Source: Leptolyngbya sp. PCC 7375 (GTDB lineage Bacteria > Cyanobacteriota > Cyanobacteriia > Phormidesmidales > Phormidesmidaceae). Taken from it: a stretch of 64,000 nt of DNA. How positions within the stretch are numbered: the first letter of the stretch is position 1; the number at the start of each line of letters is the position of its first letter. Of this stretch, positions 8,272-17,431 are shown in pieces. The notes under the pieces were generated by a model. The model saw only the letters and a program-made list of their open reading frames with translations, did not search any database and was not told where the DNA came from. The translations under genes and the position numbers were made by a program. The stretch lies in the NCBI RefSeq assembly GCF_000316115.1, contig NZ_JH993797.1, forward strand, positions 7,971,961 to 8,035,960. Direction: 5' to 3'.

Positions 8272-10014
8272 ATGAGCGCGATGAATGAATCTCAGCTCCA
8301 GGTTGCCTGTATTCCCAATCATCAACTCCAGTCTCGATGGCTTTCAGCCTTAACGTCACTGCGCTACAGGGCTGGCCATGTAGAAGCGTATCTGGAAGAG
8401 CTAGTTTCTGGATTGCGTCATGGCTTGGGAGCCAGTCGCGTGATGCTCGGTCAATACTTAGAGTCCGGTAAGTATGACTTCATTGTCAGTCCAGAACTAC
8501 AGCCAGGTAAACCTGAAAATTATGCCTATTGGAGTAGCTTAGCTGAAGATATTTTAACTCAGAGAAATTCAGCTACGGGGGTCTATATATTACAGGCCAA
8601 TCTGAATGTGGCCTATTGTGGTGTACCCGTAGTTACCCCTAAAGGTTGCTGCTGCGGTATCTTGCTGGCCCTAAGACCTGCCATCGAACCCTTTCAAACT
8701 GAAGATCAACAGATTTTGACGTTAATGGCCCATCAGGCCGCCATGGCAATTGAGCTAGAACGCTGCTGTCACTCTGTCAGCAACCATACCCTGGAGACAG
8801 TCAGCCCTAGGCACCCTCTACAGTTGCTCCAGGACAAGCTGATTACCGTTAACCAGCAACTGACCCAAAAATTAGATCACTATAGAACTGAGCTACAGCG
8901 GGTCTCAGCTCGACTACAGGTAGAAAGTATTGCCCATTCATCCTTAGAGCAGCGTTTTCGCAAAATTTTTGACGGGTCCAACGACGCTATCTTTGTGATT
9001 GACCCAGCCCAGGATCAAATTTTAGAGGCCAACCCAAGGGCGACCGAGCTACTCAAGTATTCACGCCAGGAGCTGCTAAGCGCCATTAAAATCTCTCAGG
9101 TTCATCCAGACGAAATGCCTAAATTGTTGGAATTTACCCGGAATGTTTTTCACAACGGTCGGGGCTGGACTGATGAACTGACCTGTTTAACAAAGTCGAA
9201 AAGTAAGCTGCCGGCTGAGATCTCTGCTGCACCCATTGAGTTTGAGGGACGGCAATGTATTCTCGCAATGGTTAGAGATATTAGCGAGAGAAGACGACTC
9301 GATGCCCAACGCCAGCAGGCCGAAGCCCATGCTAAAAAAGCACTCTCCCATTTAGCTGAAGTTGGCGAACTATCTTCCATGATTGTTCATGAAATTCGTA
9401 ATCCTCTGACAACGGTGCTGATGGGGCTAACCAGCTTTCAGAAGCTAGACCTGGACGGTCGATTTAAAGCCCGGTTAGATATCGCCCTAGAAGAAGCCGA
9501 TCGCTTAAAGCGATTGCTCAATGAAATTTTGCTGTTCTCTAAACCGCAAGCGCTGAATTGTAAGCCTTTAGAATTAAACACATGGAGCGCGGATCTTTTA
9601 AAATCTCTACAGTCTCATCCCTCCGTGGCAGATCAGGTGATCGAATTCCATGCAAATCCAATTTCAGCCATTGTTTCGGCAGATTCTGACAAACTCAAAC
9701 AGGTATTTATTAACTTACTGACCAATGCCTGTGAGGCGACAGCTGCCGGCGAGATCGTGACTTGGGAGATTACGTATCCATCCAAAGCTAATCACTTGAC
9801 AGTGCAGATTCATAATGGAGGTAATCCCATTCCTCCGTCTATCTTGGAGAAGATTACAACACCGTTTTTTACCACGAAGCCCAATGGTAATGGCTTGGGG
9901 CTAGCCATTGTTAAACGAATCGTGAATGCCCACAAGGGCCAATTTTCTATAACTTCAGATGCCAAGTCCGGCACTACGGTTACGGTGATGTTACCGGTTC
10001 TTAAACGTTCATAA
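8272..10014 (+). CDS. GAF-PAS sensor histidine kinase
   Basis: A 580-residue soluble kinase with no membrane segment. A GAF-like domain spans about residues 25-165, including a GCCCG patch near 125 that could be redox or ligand sensing. A coiled-coil linker follows (185-225), then a PAS domain (226-340; KIFDGSNDAIFVID, then LAMVRDISERR), and HisKA with the phospho-histidine H373 in MIVHEIRNPLTT. The ATPase domain has the N box (NLLTNACEA, 481-489) and the FFTTKPNGNGLGLAIVKRIV lid. It autophosphorylates and passes phosphate to a regulator not encoded next to it. It is convergent with the FIST-kinase pair; ATG chosen at 8272. Confidence 0.88.
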   Translation: MSAMNESQLQVACIPNHQLQSRWLSALTSLRYRAGHVEAYLEELVSGLRHGLGASRVMLGQYLESGKYDFIVSPELQPGKPENYAYWSSLAEDILTQRNSATGVYILQANLNVAYCGVPVVTPKGCCCGILLALRPAIEPFQTEDQQILTLMAHQAAMAIELERCCHSVSNHTLETVSPRHPLQLLQDKLITVNQQLTQKLDHYRTELQRVSARLQVESIAHSSLEQRFRKIFDGSNDAIFVIDPAQDQILEANPRATELLKYSRQELLSAIKISQVHPDEMPKLLEFTRNVFHNGRGWTDELTCLTKSKSKLPAEISAAPIEFEGRQCILAMVRDISERRRLDAQRQQAEAHAKKALSHLAEVGELSSMIVHEIRNPLTTVLMGLTSFQKLDLDGRFKARLDIALEEADRLKRLLNEILLFSKPQALNCKPLELNTWSADLLKSLQSHPSVADQVIEFHANPISAIVSADSDKLKQVFINLLTNACEATAAGEIVTWEITYPSKANHLTVQIHNGGNPIPPSILEKITTPFFTTKPNGNGLGLAIVKRIVNAHKGQFSITSDAKSGTTVTVMLPVLKRS

Positions 10015-10089
10015 CTGATGTTATGAACGATGGGTGCCAAGCTGTAGATATCTCCCCAAGGGTTCGACATGGATGATTGCCTCACCAAT

Positions 10090-11160
10090 TCATTGCTTGA
10101 CAGGAATGCGGACGATAAACTCAGTGCCTGCTCCTACACTAGATCGACACTCTAAAGTACCATCGTGATTTTCAACAATAATCTGATAGCTGATCGATAA
10201 CCCCATGCCTGTTCCCTCGCCAGCAGGTTTTGTCGTGAAGAATGGATTAAATATCTTTTTGTAAATCTCTTCAGGCATTCCTAAGCCATTATCAGCAATG
10301 GATATTTTTATCCATTGTGAATTAATCGTAGATGTACAAATTGTAATTTGACCAGCTTCAAGCTTACCTTGATATTGTGATTGTTGTGTGTAGCGATCTT
10401 CAATAGCATCCACTGCATTGACTAAGATGTTCATAAACACCTGATTGAGTTGTCCTGAAAAACAGGAGATTTGAGGTAACTGACTATAATTCTTAATGAT
10501 GGTGATATTAGGACGGTGGCCATACCCTTTGAATCGGTGCTGTAGAAGCATCAAGGTACTGTCCAAACCATCATGCAAATCTGCTTCCTTATAATCAGCT
10601 TCATCAAGTCGTGAGAATGTTCTCAATCCTGACACAATCTTGCTAATGCGTTCACTACCTATTTGCATAGAATTCAAGAGCCTGAACAGGTCTTCAACAA
10701 TAAAGTCCACCTCTAACTCTTCGCTGAGGGCCGTAATTTTTCTGTGTGGTTCAGGATAGATTTTCTGATAGAGATTGAGCAAATCTATTAGATCTTGCAC
10801 ATAGGCATAGGCATGGTCAATATTGCAATAGATAAAACTGATGGGATTATTAATTTCATGGGCAATGCCTGCCACCAGCATCCCCAGGGCAGACATCTTT
10901 TCAGATTGTATCAATTTTGTTTGCATCAGTTGCAAATTGGTGAAAGCTTCTTGTAACTCCTGATTATGAATTTCTGCCTCACTTCTGGATTTTTCTAATC
11001 CTTGAATAATTTGACGAACTAACTCCGATTGGATCTCGTAAGAATTTTCTAATTCTGCCCGATTGGCTTCCGAACGAGCCAATTTTTTCTGTAGCAGCCG
11101 ATTGTGTTTTTCTAACTTCTCAATGCGTTGTTGTAGCTGATCAGGGGCCATATTATCCAT
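10090..11160 (-). CDS. Sensor histidine kinase with N-terminal coiled coil
   Basis: A 356-residue cytosolic kinase. A long coiled coil covers residues 5-90 (LQQRIEKLEKHNRLLQKKLA and onward). HisKA holds the phospho-histidine H101 in GMLVAGIAHEINNP, and the HATPase_c domain shows NILVNAVDAIED, IADNGLGMP and FFTTKPAGEGTGMGLSIS. It has no sensor domain of its own. Only seven bases separate it from the upstream FIST-domain gene on the same strand, so the FIST protein is very likely its sensory partner and the two form an operon. Confidence 0.88.
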   Translation of the reverse strand: MDNMAPDQLQQRIEKLEKHNRLLQKKLARSEANRAELENSYEIQSELVRQIIQGLEKSRSEAEIHNQELQEAFTNLQLMQTKLIQSEKMSALGMLVAGIAHEINNPISFIYCNIDHAYAYVQDLIDLLNLYQKIYPEPHRKITALSEELEVDFIVEDLFRLLNSMQIGSERISKIVSGLRTFSRLDEADYKEADLHDGLDSTLMLLQHRFKGYGHRPNITIIKNYSQLPQISCFSGQLNQVFMNILVNAVDAIEDRYTQQSQYQGKLEAGQITICTSTINSQWIKISIADNGLGMPEEIYKKIFNPFFTTKPAGEGTGMGLSISYQIIVENHDGTLECRSSVGAGTEFIVRIPVKQ

Positions 11161-11167
11161 GAAGAAG

Positions 11168-12322
11168 CTACTCCATCCCTAAGAGCAAAGTTACAAAGGT
11201 TTCATTGTGAAATTGGGCTGCGCCATGGGTGTGGGAAGGGGCGATTTCTCCATAGGTATAAAATCCAGCGCACGTCATGTTAGGCGGAATTGCCTGTCGT
11301 AAGACTTGATATTCTTCTTTAGTTCTGGTTCCTAAAACCCGCATGCGCCCTGTACAGGAGAATAATAAGGCTACGGTGGGATGAGTTCCAGGATAATGCT
11401 TAAGGGCTTGTCGCATGGATGAGTTTGCCGAGGCCACCATTTCATCCCGACTGGAACGAACCACTTGTACCTCTGACTGGGGTGGGATATCGGCAAAGAA
11501 GGTGATACTACCAGACTCTGAATCATAGGAGCCGTTAGAAGCTCGCATATACCAACTGGTTTGATTTGGTTCAAACACAGCTAATCGGTAGGCAGGAGAT
11601 GGACGACTATCACCTAAATAATCTCGATAAAACTCTAAGATAGGCTGTCCATTAACTTCATAAAGAACATTACCATCGACGTTAGTCACTTTTCCTTTTT
11701 GTCCTATCGGAGTCCAACCCGTGGACACCCCATGTCCCCAGAGTACAGGCCCTGACAATAGCAAAATGGGCAGAGCATCACTTAAGACTTCTTGCCCAAA
11801 AAATTGGTAGGTTTGTCGAAATTTCCATTGGTCACAAGTGGTCCCCCCGATAATGGGAGTTTTTTCCCCTAAGGCTTGTTGCAATCCATCCAGAATTAAA
11901 AGTCCACTGGTTGTTAAACTTTCAGGTGTGGTGATACATAAAGCTGTTGGTCGTTGGGACTGTGCTTGAGCTAATTGAACGGTTTGTTGAGCAATTGAAA
12001 CAGGGTTTGAGGAAACATGGCGACCAACAGATGCATGAAAGTCTACTTGGTCAGAGTACAACAACATTAAGACTAGAGAGTCTTGTTGAAATTCTAAGAT
12101 AGATGAAATTTCACCATCAGTGGTGCCGCCAATGAGCTGAATGCCTGGAAATGTTTGGTTAATACGCTTAAGGATTTCAGTATGATCAAAATCAAGGGCG
12201 GCTAACAAAATTCCTGCTTGAGGCTTAATCCCTGCTAAGGCAGTCAGACATTGTTCTAAGACTTCTGCGATCGCAAACGTCGTATCTGGGTCATTGCTAT
12301 GACCAACTACTGCTTTTAGCAT
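11168..12322 (-). CDS. FIST-domain sensor protein (FIST_N + FIST_C)
   Basis: A 384-residue protein with the FIST_N region (about 25-215; GIKPQAGILLAALDFDHTEI, IQLIGGTTDGEI, TPIIGGTTCDQ) and the FIST_C region (about 225-365; PILEFYRDYLGD, PAYRLAVFEP, ALLFSCTGRMRVLG, CAGFYTYGEIAP). FIST domains are thought to bind small ligands, possibly amino acids, and to feed signals to kinases or cyclases. It is the first gene of a two-gene operon with the kinase at 10090-11160, which lacks a sensor. A HIP1 site lies inside the N-terminal coding part. Confidence 0.88.
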   Translation of the reverse strand: MLKAVVGHSNDPDTTFAIAEVLEQCLTALAGIKPQAGILLAALDFDHTEILKRINQTFPGIQLIGGTTDGEISSILEFQQDSLVLMLLYSDQVDFHASVGRHVSSNPVSIAQQTVQLAQAQSQRPTALCITTPESLTTSGLLILDGLQQALGEKTPIIGGTTCDQWKFRQTYQFFGQEVLSDALPILLLSGPVLWGHGVSTGWTPIGQKGKVTNVDGNVLYEVNGQPILEFYRDYLGDSRPSPAYRLAVFEPNQTSWYMRASNGSYDSESGSITFFADIPPQSEVQVVRSSRDEMVASANSSMRQALKHYPGTHPTVALLFSCTGRMRVLGTRTKEEYQVLRQAIPPNMTCAGFYTYGEIAPSHTHGAAQFHNETFVTLLLGME

Positions 12323-12805
12323 AGCTTCTACGCAAAACTTTGATATCTACTCTTCCATTAGTCAGCATACCCAACTAACTAAATATCCACTTAACCTTTT
12401 ACATACGATGGATATATTTCAAATCAGCAGAATTGCGATGTGTTCAAATATTGCCAACTTTAAACCTATTAACCACAAACACTTTGATCCAAGTCTGGGT
12501 ACCATTAAATGTGCCGTTGCTGATTTAGGGGATGAATCACTCTAACATGATTGCCCTACACCGTTATTTCCCAAATTAAATCCTCCCGAGGATCAGCAAC
12601 GCCTTAAATATAATGTCTTTACGCAATTTCTCGCACTTAGACGAAACAAAAGATGCATCAGTACTTTTGAGAAGAACCAGGCCGAGATAAGAAAAGCTTG
12701 TGTGTTCACCTATCGATATAGCAAATTGCTGAATACATATCTCCCAAGGAGAGGCTGCGCCAACAGCAGTTTTTTATGTACATAGAGCTGTTGCTATTTA
12801 TCGCT
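12323..12805. other. Intergenic region, no gene recognised
   Basis: About 480 AT-rich bases between the FIST gene start and the hpsE stop. They must hold the FIST promoter. I see no conserved coding frame, RNA gene or strong hairpin. Confidence 0.4.
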
Positions 12806-13786
12806 TTAGCCTCGAAATATGGGCGTATCTATGCTTCCAAATGTCCGGCCTACCGATAATCCATAGATGGGACTCATAAAGCTATGAACCAATAGTGTTC
12901 GTTCACAGGCCGTGACAATATCTTTCGGGTAGAGCTGTTTGGTTTTAAGGATATGAATGATCAGTTTGCGCAGGTCATTGAGGCCATGTACGAGTAGCAT
13001 CAAAGGACGCTGCCACCGACGATAGCGCACACAACGGAGGGGATACCGACTGACACCAATGGATTGAAACAGGTCTAGCAAATAGGCTGGGCGCAGACGA
13101 TTGGCCGGAATTGAGTGGAGCAGGTGCATCTGGGGATTATGCCAAATGGGCCAACCTCCCTGGCGTATATGGCTTAGGGTTTCAACATCTTCTCCCTTGG
13201 TTTTCAGGCTCGTGCCACATACGCCACTGAGGGCTGGCTTTGTGGGGACACAGGTGAACCAGGCCCGGCGTCGAACCACCATACCTGCCCCGGCGGGTAA
13301 AACCCCTTGCTTGGTATGGTATTGAAAGGGCGTATCTCCCCGCTGAATGACCGCTAGACAGCTGGCAATACGTTCAAAACCTTCTGGGGGTTTGCTTTCA
13401 TATTGTCCATCAATAGCACTGCCATAGGCTCCTACCTGGGGATGGAGTTGACCAAATTGATAGGCCTGAGCAACCCAATCCTCGGCGGGTAAGGTATCGT
13501 CATCTAAAAAACCGACAAGTTCACTGTTGATAGCTCCCATGGCGCAACGGCGGGCATAGGCAAGGCCCTGACGCGGTTCAAACAGGTATCGCAGGGGAAT
13601 ATGATGGGGCCACTGGTGCTGATAGTCGCGAATACACTGAGTCGTTTGGTCGTGACTGTTGTTGTCAACGATGATGATTTCCCAGGTTAGGGACTTGGGG
13701 GTGAGTTGCGATCGCAATCGCTCTAATAATATAGGCAGACGATGCTCACCATTATAGGTGCAGATAACAACAGAAAAGTCAGTCAC
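12806..13786 (-). CDS. hpsE: Family 2 glycosyltransferase, HpsE-like
   Basis: A 326-residue GT-A glycosyltransferase: FSVVICTYNGEHRLPILLERL at the start, IIVDNNSHD, the DxD-like GFLDDDTLPAEDWV, GAYGSAIDGQYE, LPAGAGMVVRR, and KGEDVETLSHIRQGGWPIWHNP, then a C-terminal helical segment with LNDLRKLIIHILK. This pattern matches the cyanobacterial HpsE family needed for hormogonium polysaccharide, secreted for gliding. In other cyanobacteria hpsE sits in an hps cluster; here it is alone. Start ATG at 13786. If HpsE is right, the organism probably forms motile filaments. Confidence 0.75.
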   Translation of the reverse strand: MTDFSVVICTYNGEHRLPILLERLRSQLTPKSLTWEIIIVDNNSHDQTTQCIRDYQHQWPHHIPLRYLFEPRQGLAYARRCAMGAINSELVGFLDDDTLPAEDWVAQAYQFGQLHPQVGAYGSAIDGQYESKPPEGFERIASCLAVIQRGDTPFQYHTKQGVLPAGAGMVVRRRAWFTCVPTKPALSGVCGTSLKTKGEDVETLSHIRQGGWPIWHNPQMHLLHSIPANRLRPAYLLDLFQSIGVSRYPLRCVRYRRWQRPLMLLVHGLNDLRKLIIHILKTKQLYPKDIVTACERTLLVHSFMSPIYGLSVGRTFGSIDTPIFRG

Positions 13787-13795
13787 AGTACAGTA

Positions 13796-13809
13796 AATAA
13801 GCGCTTATT
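13796..13809. repeat. Perfect palindrome AATAAGCGCTTATT
   Basis: A 14-bp perfect palindrome 10 bases upstream of the hpsE start, so it could be an operator for a dimeric regulator. This is position-based inference. Confidence 0.5.
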
Positions 13810-13838
13810 AAAGGATGAAAGAAAATGCACCAAATAAA

Positions 13839-13854
13839 ACCGGGATATCCCGGT
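13839..13854. repeat. Perfect palindrome ACCGGGATATCCCGGT
   Basis: A 16-bp GC-rich perfect palindrome about 50 bases upstream of hpsE and 30 from the previous palindrome. Confidence 0.5.
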
Positions 13855-14119
13855 ATTGAGCAGCGCAATACTATACTTCGCAGGTTAAGCCTGGACCAAG
13901 ATAAGGTTGTTAAATGGGCGTCTTACAGCGACTTAATTTTTGTAAAGTTCTGACCCTAACGTGGTGAGCTTTGGAGTGGGTCAATGGAGGAAGACAGGGA
14001 CAGCTTGCTCAGTCTGCAGAGTTGGCCCAGCAAGCATACGATGTGAAGGTAAATGCCTATATTTGGTATTCTCGATGTGCACCCTTGAAGATGCCAGCAA
14101 ATACTCAAAATCCTGCGTT

Positions 14120-14139
14120 GGGCGAACTGCAGTTCGCCC
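14120..14139. repeat. Perfect 20-bp palindrome GGGCGAACTGCAGTTCGCCC
   Basis: It matches the GGCGAACTGCAGTTCGCCCCTAC type of short dispersed repeat common between genes of cyanobacteria. The region 13950-14540 around it holds no confident gene. Confidence 0.7.
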
Positions 14140-14197
14140 CTACAAAGACATCCCTAATGGATAGAATTCAATTCTCCCATCCGCAAACAACGCTCCA

Positions 14198-14449
14198 TCA
14201 CCGCCGCCACCACGTCTTAACAGGAGCTGTTTCTAACTTCCTCAACAAAATATCCCTTTGCGTAATCTCCACCCACGGCATGACCGTCCCAATATAATGA
14301 GTCTTCCGCCGTTTCTTCAGTGCCAACAATGCCACCCGTATATTAATCGCCTCATTTGGCAACCCCCGACACAGCTCCACCACCGTCGCTGATGTCACTT
14401 TAGACATCGCCGCTAGCGCAATTGCCGCAAGGTTTGCACTCTCAATCAA
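14198..14449 (-). CDS. Small hypothetical protein or gene fragment
   Basis: An 83-codon open frame (TTG start) with a few basic residues and the C-terminal segment ITQRDILLRKLETAPVKTWWRR. I do not recognise a family, and there is no ribosome site or partner gene. It could be a decayed fragment of a larger gene; treat as doubtful. Confidence 0.25.
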   Translation of the reverse strand: MIESANLAAIALAAMSKVTSATVVELCRGLPNEAINIRVALLALKKRRKTHYIGTVMPWVEITQRDILLRKLETAPVKTWWRR

Positions 14450-14545
14450 ATTTAGTCCCTAAAGCGCTACTGTTCTGAAATCGAACTTTTTACAGTTACT
14501 ATGGCAGCAAGGTTTTGTTAGTTATCAGCTTACTGAAGCAATTGT

Positions 14546-15697
14546 ATGGGTCGATCAAAGTTATCTTCCTGGTTAGCTGGAGTAATCATCATTATGTTCG
14601 GTCCTGGGTGCCAGCCATCATTACAACCACTGCCGACCAGTGCTCCCTTTAATCAGCGCTTAGATACTGCTCTAGCAGAAATTGAAGCGAAAAATCTCAA
14701 TGTTATTATCGCCATCTCTCACCATGGCGAACCTATGCAGTTCAAAGAGTTTGGGGCTCCAGCAGCTGATACCATACCACCCGAACAAACCTTGGTTGAT
14801 ATCAATTCCATCACAAAAACTGTAACTGGAGTGATGGCAGCAAAACTTGTGCAACAAGGCAAGGTAAGTTTTGATGAAACCCTTGGTGACATTTTTGACA
14901 ACGTACCAGCCGATAAATCGAACATCACAGTACATCAGTTACTGACACACTCCGCTGGATTTGTAGAGTCTGTTGGCTCAGATCCAGAACAACTAAGCAA
15001 GGATGATTTTCTGATACGAGCATTTGAATCATCACTCGAATTTATTCCAGGAGAAACTTATCAATATTCCAACACCGGATTTGGTATTGTCGCCGCAATT
15101 ATTGAAGCACGCTCTGGCAAATCTTATGAAGCTTATCTGCGCGAAGATGTGATTGCAGGGCTAGGACTAGAAAACACTGGGTATGAATCTATTTATGACA
15201 ATAGCCGTTCGCTAAAAACCAGGCAAGACAAGACAATTAACCAAGCAAGCTGGGGAAACGATCAGCCTTATTGGAATCTCATTGGCAATGGCGGCTTAGT
15301 CTCGACGGTCGAAGATATGATGCGATTCCGTCAGGCGGTTGTTGCTGGTCAAGTCATATCTCCAGATATGCTCGCTATTGTACAAACTCCGCATATTCGA
15401 GAATTTGAAGACGATGAGAGCTTTTATGGCTATGGGCTTGTGGTTGAGGAGTTAGACGGCATTGGGCAGGTCCATTGGCACGATGGCGGCAACGAAGTGT
15501 TCTCAGCCCAATGGATAGATTACGTAGAACAGGGTGATTTAATTTTTACAGCGGGTACTGACGAAGATGCTGTTAAAGCAATAGCTTCGTTGGAAAATCA
15601 TTTGTATGGTGGTAGTGAAAATATGGCTCTTCCGGAACTGCCGTGGTCGACTACTAGATCTAGCGTTACGGGAGAGCGAATGCCACCTGTGGGATGA
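14546..15697 (+). CDS. Serine hydrolase, beta-lactamase class C-like lipoprotein, C-terminus altered by an insertion sequence
   Basis: An exported penicillin-binding-protein-like hydrolase. It has an N-terminal hydrophobic helix with a lipobox-type cysteine (GPGCQP, about residue 22). The catalytic SxxK motif is in NSITKTVTG, YSN in TYQYSNTGFG, and an HDGG motif stands in the third active-site position. Family members include esterases and D-aminopeptidases; the substrate is unknown. An ISL3 element starts at 15625, so the last 24 codons (MALPELPW...) are IS sequence. Removing both nearby IS and one copy of each target duplication joins codon 359 directly to ATT TCA GAA TAA (18711-18713), giving a 362-residue ancestral protein. 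All catalytic motifs are kept, so it may still work. Confidence 0.82.
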   Translation: MGRSKLSSWLAGVIIIMFGPGCQPSLQPLPTSAPFNQRLDTALAEIEAKNLNVIIAISHHGEPMQFKEFGAPAADTIPPEQTLVDINSITKTVTGVMAAKLVQQGKVSFDETLGDIFDNVPADKSNITVHQLLTHSAGFVESVGSDPEQLSKDDFLIRAFESSLEFIPGETYQYSNTGFGIVAAIIEARSGKSYEAYLREDVIAGLGLENTGYESIYDNSRSLKTRQDKTINQASWGNDQPYWNLIGNGGLVSTVEDMMRFRQAVVAGQVISPDMLAIVQTPHIREFEDDESFYGYGLVVEELDGIGQVHWHDGGNEVFSAQWIDYVEQGDLIFTAGTDEDAVKAIASLENHLYGGSENMALPELPWSTTRSSVTGERMPPVG

Positions 15698-17022
15698 TTG
15701 AGGTGGTGAATCCTTTGGAGACACGCTATGGATAATAACTCTATTCGCATCCCGCTTGACTTACCGGATGTTCGTGTTCTAGAGGTCTCGAAAACAGACC
15801 AGGGAGCTTGGTTGATTCGCGTTGAAAGTACCCTGAACGGCACCCACTGCCATCAATGTGGTCGAGAGATCACCCACTTCCATAGCGTTGAGTCTGCCAT
15901 TCGGCTACGTCACCTGCCTCTGTTTGAAATGCCTGTTTTTATTGAATTGCGCCCTAAGCGCTACCGCTGTCCGTTCTGCGAGGGGAAGCCCACCACCACC
16001 CAACGGCTGAGCTGGCATGAGTTACGTAGTCCCAACACCAAGCCTTACGAACAGTGGCTGCTGCGCATGTTGATCAACTCGACGGTTGCGGACGTGGCTA
16101 GAAAGCTGACTATCAGCGAAGAGACCGTCGCGGGTGTCCTGAAACGTTGGGTGAGCCCTCAAGTGGACTGGGCTGAATTTGATCAGATTGAGGTGGTCGG
16201 GATCGACGAGATTGCCCTCAAGCGTGGCCATCGCGACTATATTACGCTGGTCAGCGTGCCCTTGATGCCGAGGGGTGTGGAGATCGTCGCTATTCTGGCC
16301 GACCGCAAGAAGCAGACCGTGGCCAATTTTTTCAACTCAATCCCTTCCCGGCTAAAAGGCGGCATTAAGCGAGTGTGCACCGATATGTATCAAGGGTTTG
16401 TGGCGGCAGCTGTTCTTCAGCTGCCAGAGGTCAAGATCGTGGTCGACCGTTTCCATGTGGCAAAAGCCTATCGTGCCTGTGCTGACACGGTTCGCAAACA
16501 TGAGGTCAACCGGTTGAAACAGGACTTATCCCCCGAAGCGTATCAGCAGATTAAGGGGGCGATGTGGCCCTTCCGCAAAGCGCCTGACGATCTCAATGAC
16601 GATGAGTGGGCGCTGCTTGAACGTTTGTTCACGTACTCACCGAAGCTGGAGAAAGCTTACACCCTACGCGAGGAATTAACCGAGATTTTTGAGAGAGCTT
16701 ACACGAAGACAGGAGCGAAGTGTGCCATCCGGGCCTGGTGCAAACGCGTGCGCAAAAGCGAACTCGATGAATTTGAGAGTTTTTTGGGAACTGTGGACAC
16801 CTGGCTCGACAAAATCACGAACTACTTTCTAGACGGGTGGTCAAGCGGCTTTGTTGAGGGCTTCAATAACCGAGTGAAGGTTCTCAAGCGACGCTGCTAT
16901 GGCATCTTTGATGTGGAGCGGATTTTCCAACGACTCACATTGGACATCAATGGGTATGAGAGATTTGGCTACACGTAACAACCACTACATCTAGTGGATA
17001 CCACGGGAATTCCGGAAGACCC
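15625..17022 (+). mobile_element. ISL3-family insertion sequence, complete
   Basis: Terminal inverted repeats read GGCTCTTCCGGAACTGCCGT on the left and GGGTCTTCCGGAATTCCCGT on the right strand end. Perfect 8-bp target duplications GAAAATAT lie at 15617-15624 and 17023-17030, the size typical of ISL3. One intact transposase gene lies inside. Confidence 0.92.
15728..16978 (+). CDS. ISL3-family transposase
   Basis: An intact 416-residue transposase. The N-terminal zinc-ribbon region has CHQCGRE and CPFC pairs, followed by a helix-turn-helix (VADVARKLTISEETVAGVLKRW). The DDE core has the first D in EVVGIDEIALKRGHRDYIT, the second in VVDRFHVAKAY and the E in SGFVEGFNNRVKVLKRRCYG, all ISL3 landmarks. 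The ATG at 15728 follows a GGAG motif. The single frame fills the element, so this copy is probably active or recent. Confidence 0.92.
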   Translation: MDNNSIRIPLDLPDVRVLEVSKTDQGAWLIRVESTLNGTHCHQCGREITHFHSVESAIRLRHLPLFEMPVFIELRPKRYRCPFCEGKPTTTQRLSWHELRSPNTKPYEQWLLRMLINSTVADVARKLTISEETVAGVLKRWVSPQVDWAEFDQIEVVGIDEIALKRGHRDYITLVSVPLMPRGVEIVAILADRKKQTVANFFNSIPSRLKGGIKRVCTDMYQGFVAAAVLQLPEVKIVVDRFHVAKAYRACADTVRKHEVNRLKQDLSPEAYQQIKGAMWPFRKAPDDLNDDEWALLERLFTYSPKLEKAYTLREELTEIFERAYTKTGAKCAIRAWCKRVRKSELDEFESFLGTVDTWLDKITNYFLDGWSSGFVEGFNNRVKVLKRRCYGIFDVERIFQRLTLDINGYERFGYT

Positions 17023-17159
17023 GAAAATATTTCTACCTGTGCAATTCAAATAGCTTAAGACTAAAACCACTGCCCTACTTGAGATAGGGTTCTAGCCAGT
17101 CGATTTTTGGAAGTTGCTCACCTATCCTAGAGATCATCAGACGACATGGGGTTGAGGCC

Positions 17160-17414
17160 ATGGGGAACTACAAAATCAAAGTCAATATTGAAATCGTAGA
17201 AAGCGATGAGGCCATTAGTTCTGGTCCCGAAGAAATAGAGACCGGTGTGTTTGAGTTTAATATAAGCCCAGAGGCCGCTACTAGCATTGATGCGTGTGAA
17301 CAAGCCTTGTTAAGTACGAATTATCCAGCATTACGCTCAGCATTGGCTCATCACCTTGAAACACTCTCTCAAAAAAAACGAAAACGGCATCAACCGCAGG
17401 GATTTGGGAAATAA
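17160..17414 (+). CDS. ISKra4-like transposase, upstream frame (orfA)
   Basis: An 84-residue frame (MGNYKIKVNIEIVES...) ending in the basic KKRKRHQPQGFGK. Near its end is an A8 run (17371-17378) in the phase A AAA AAA C, a canonical -1 slippery heptamer. Slipping there continues as KTKTASTAGIWEITKSPYRV into the downstream frame, which is open across the junction. I infer the functional transposase is the fusion of 17160-17378 with 17378-18685, about 508 residues. Confidence 0.7.
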   Translation: MGNYKIKVNIEIVESDEAISSGPEEIETGVFEFNISPEAATSIDACEQALLSTNYPALRSALAHHLETLSQKKRKRHQPQGFGK

Positions 17415-17431
17415 CCAAGAGCCCGTATCGG

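Noticed and set aside
13961..14297. + strand frames around the 20-bp palindrome
   Set aside because: They cross a dispersed palindromic repeat and have no conserved features.
14198..14449. Confident gene call for the 83-codon frame
   Set aside because: No family, no ribosome site and a TTG start; listed at low confidence only.
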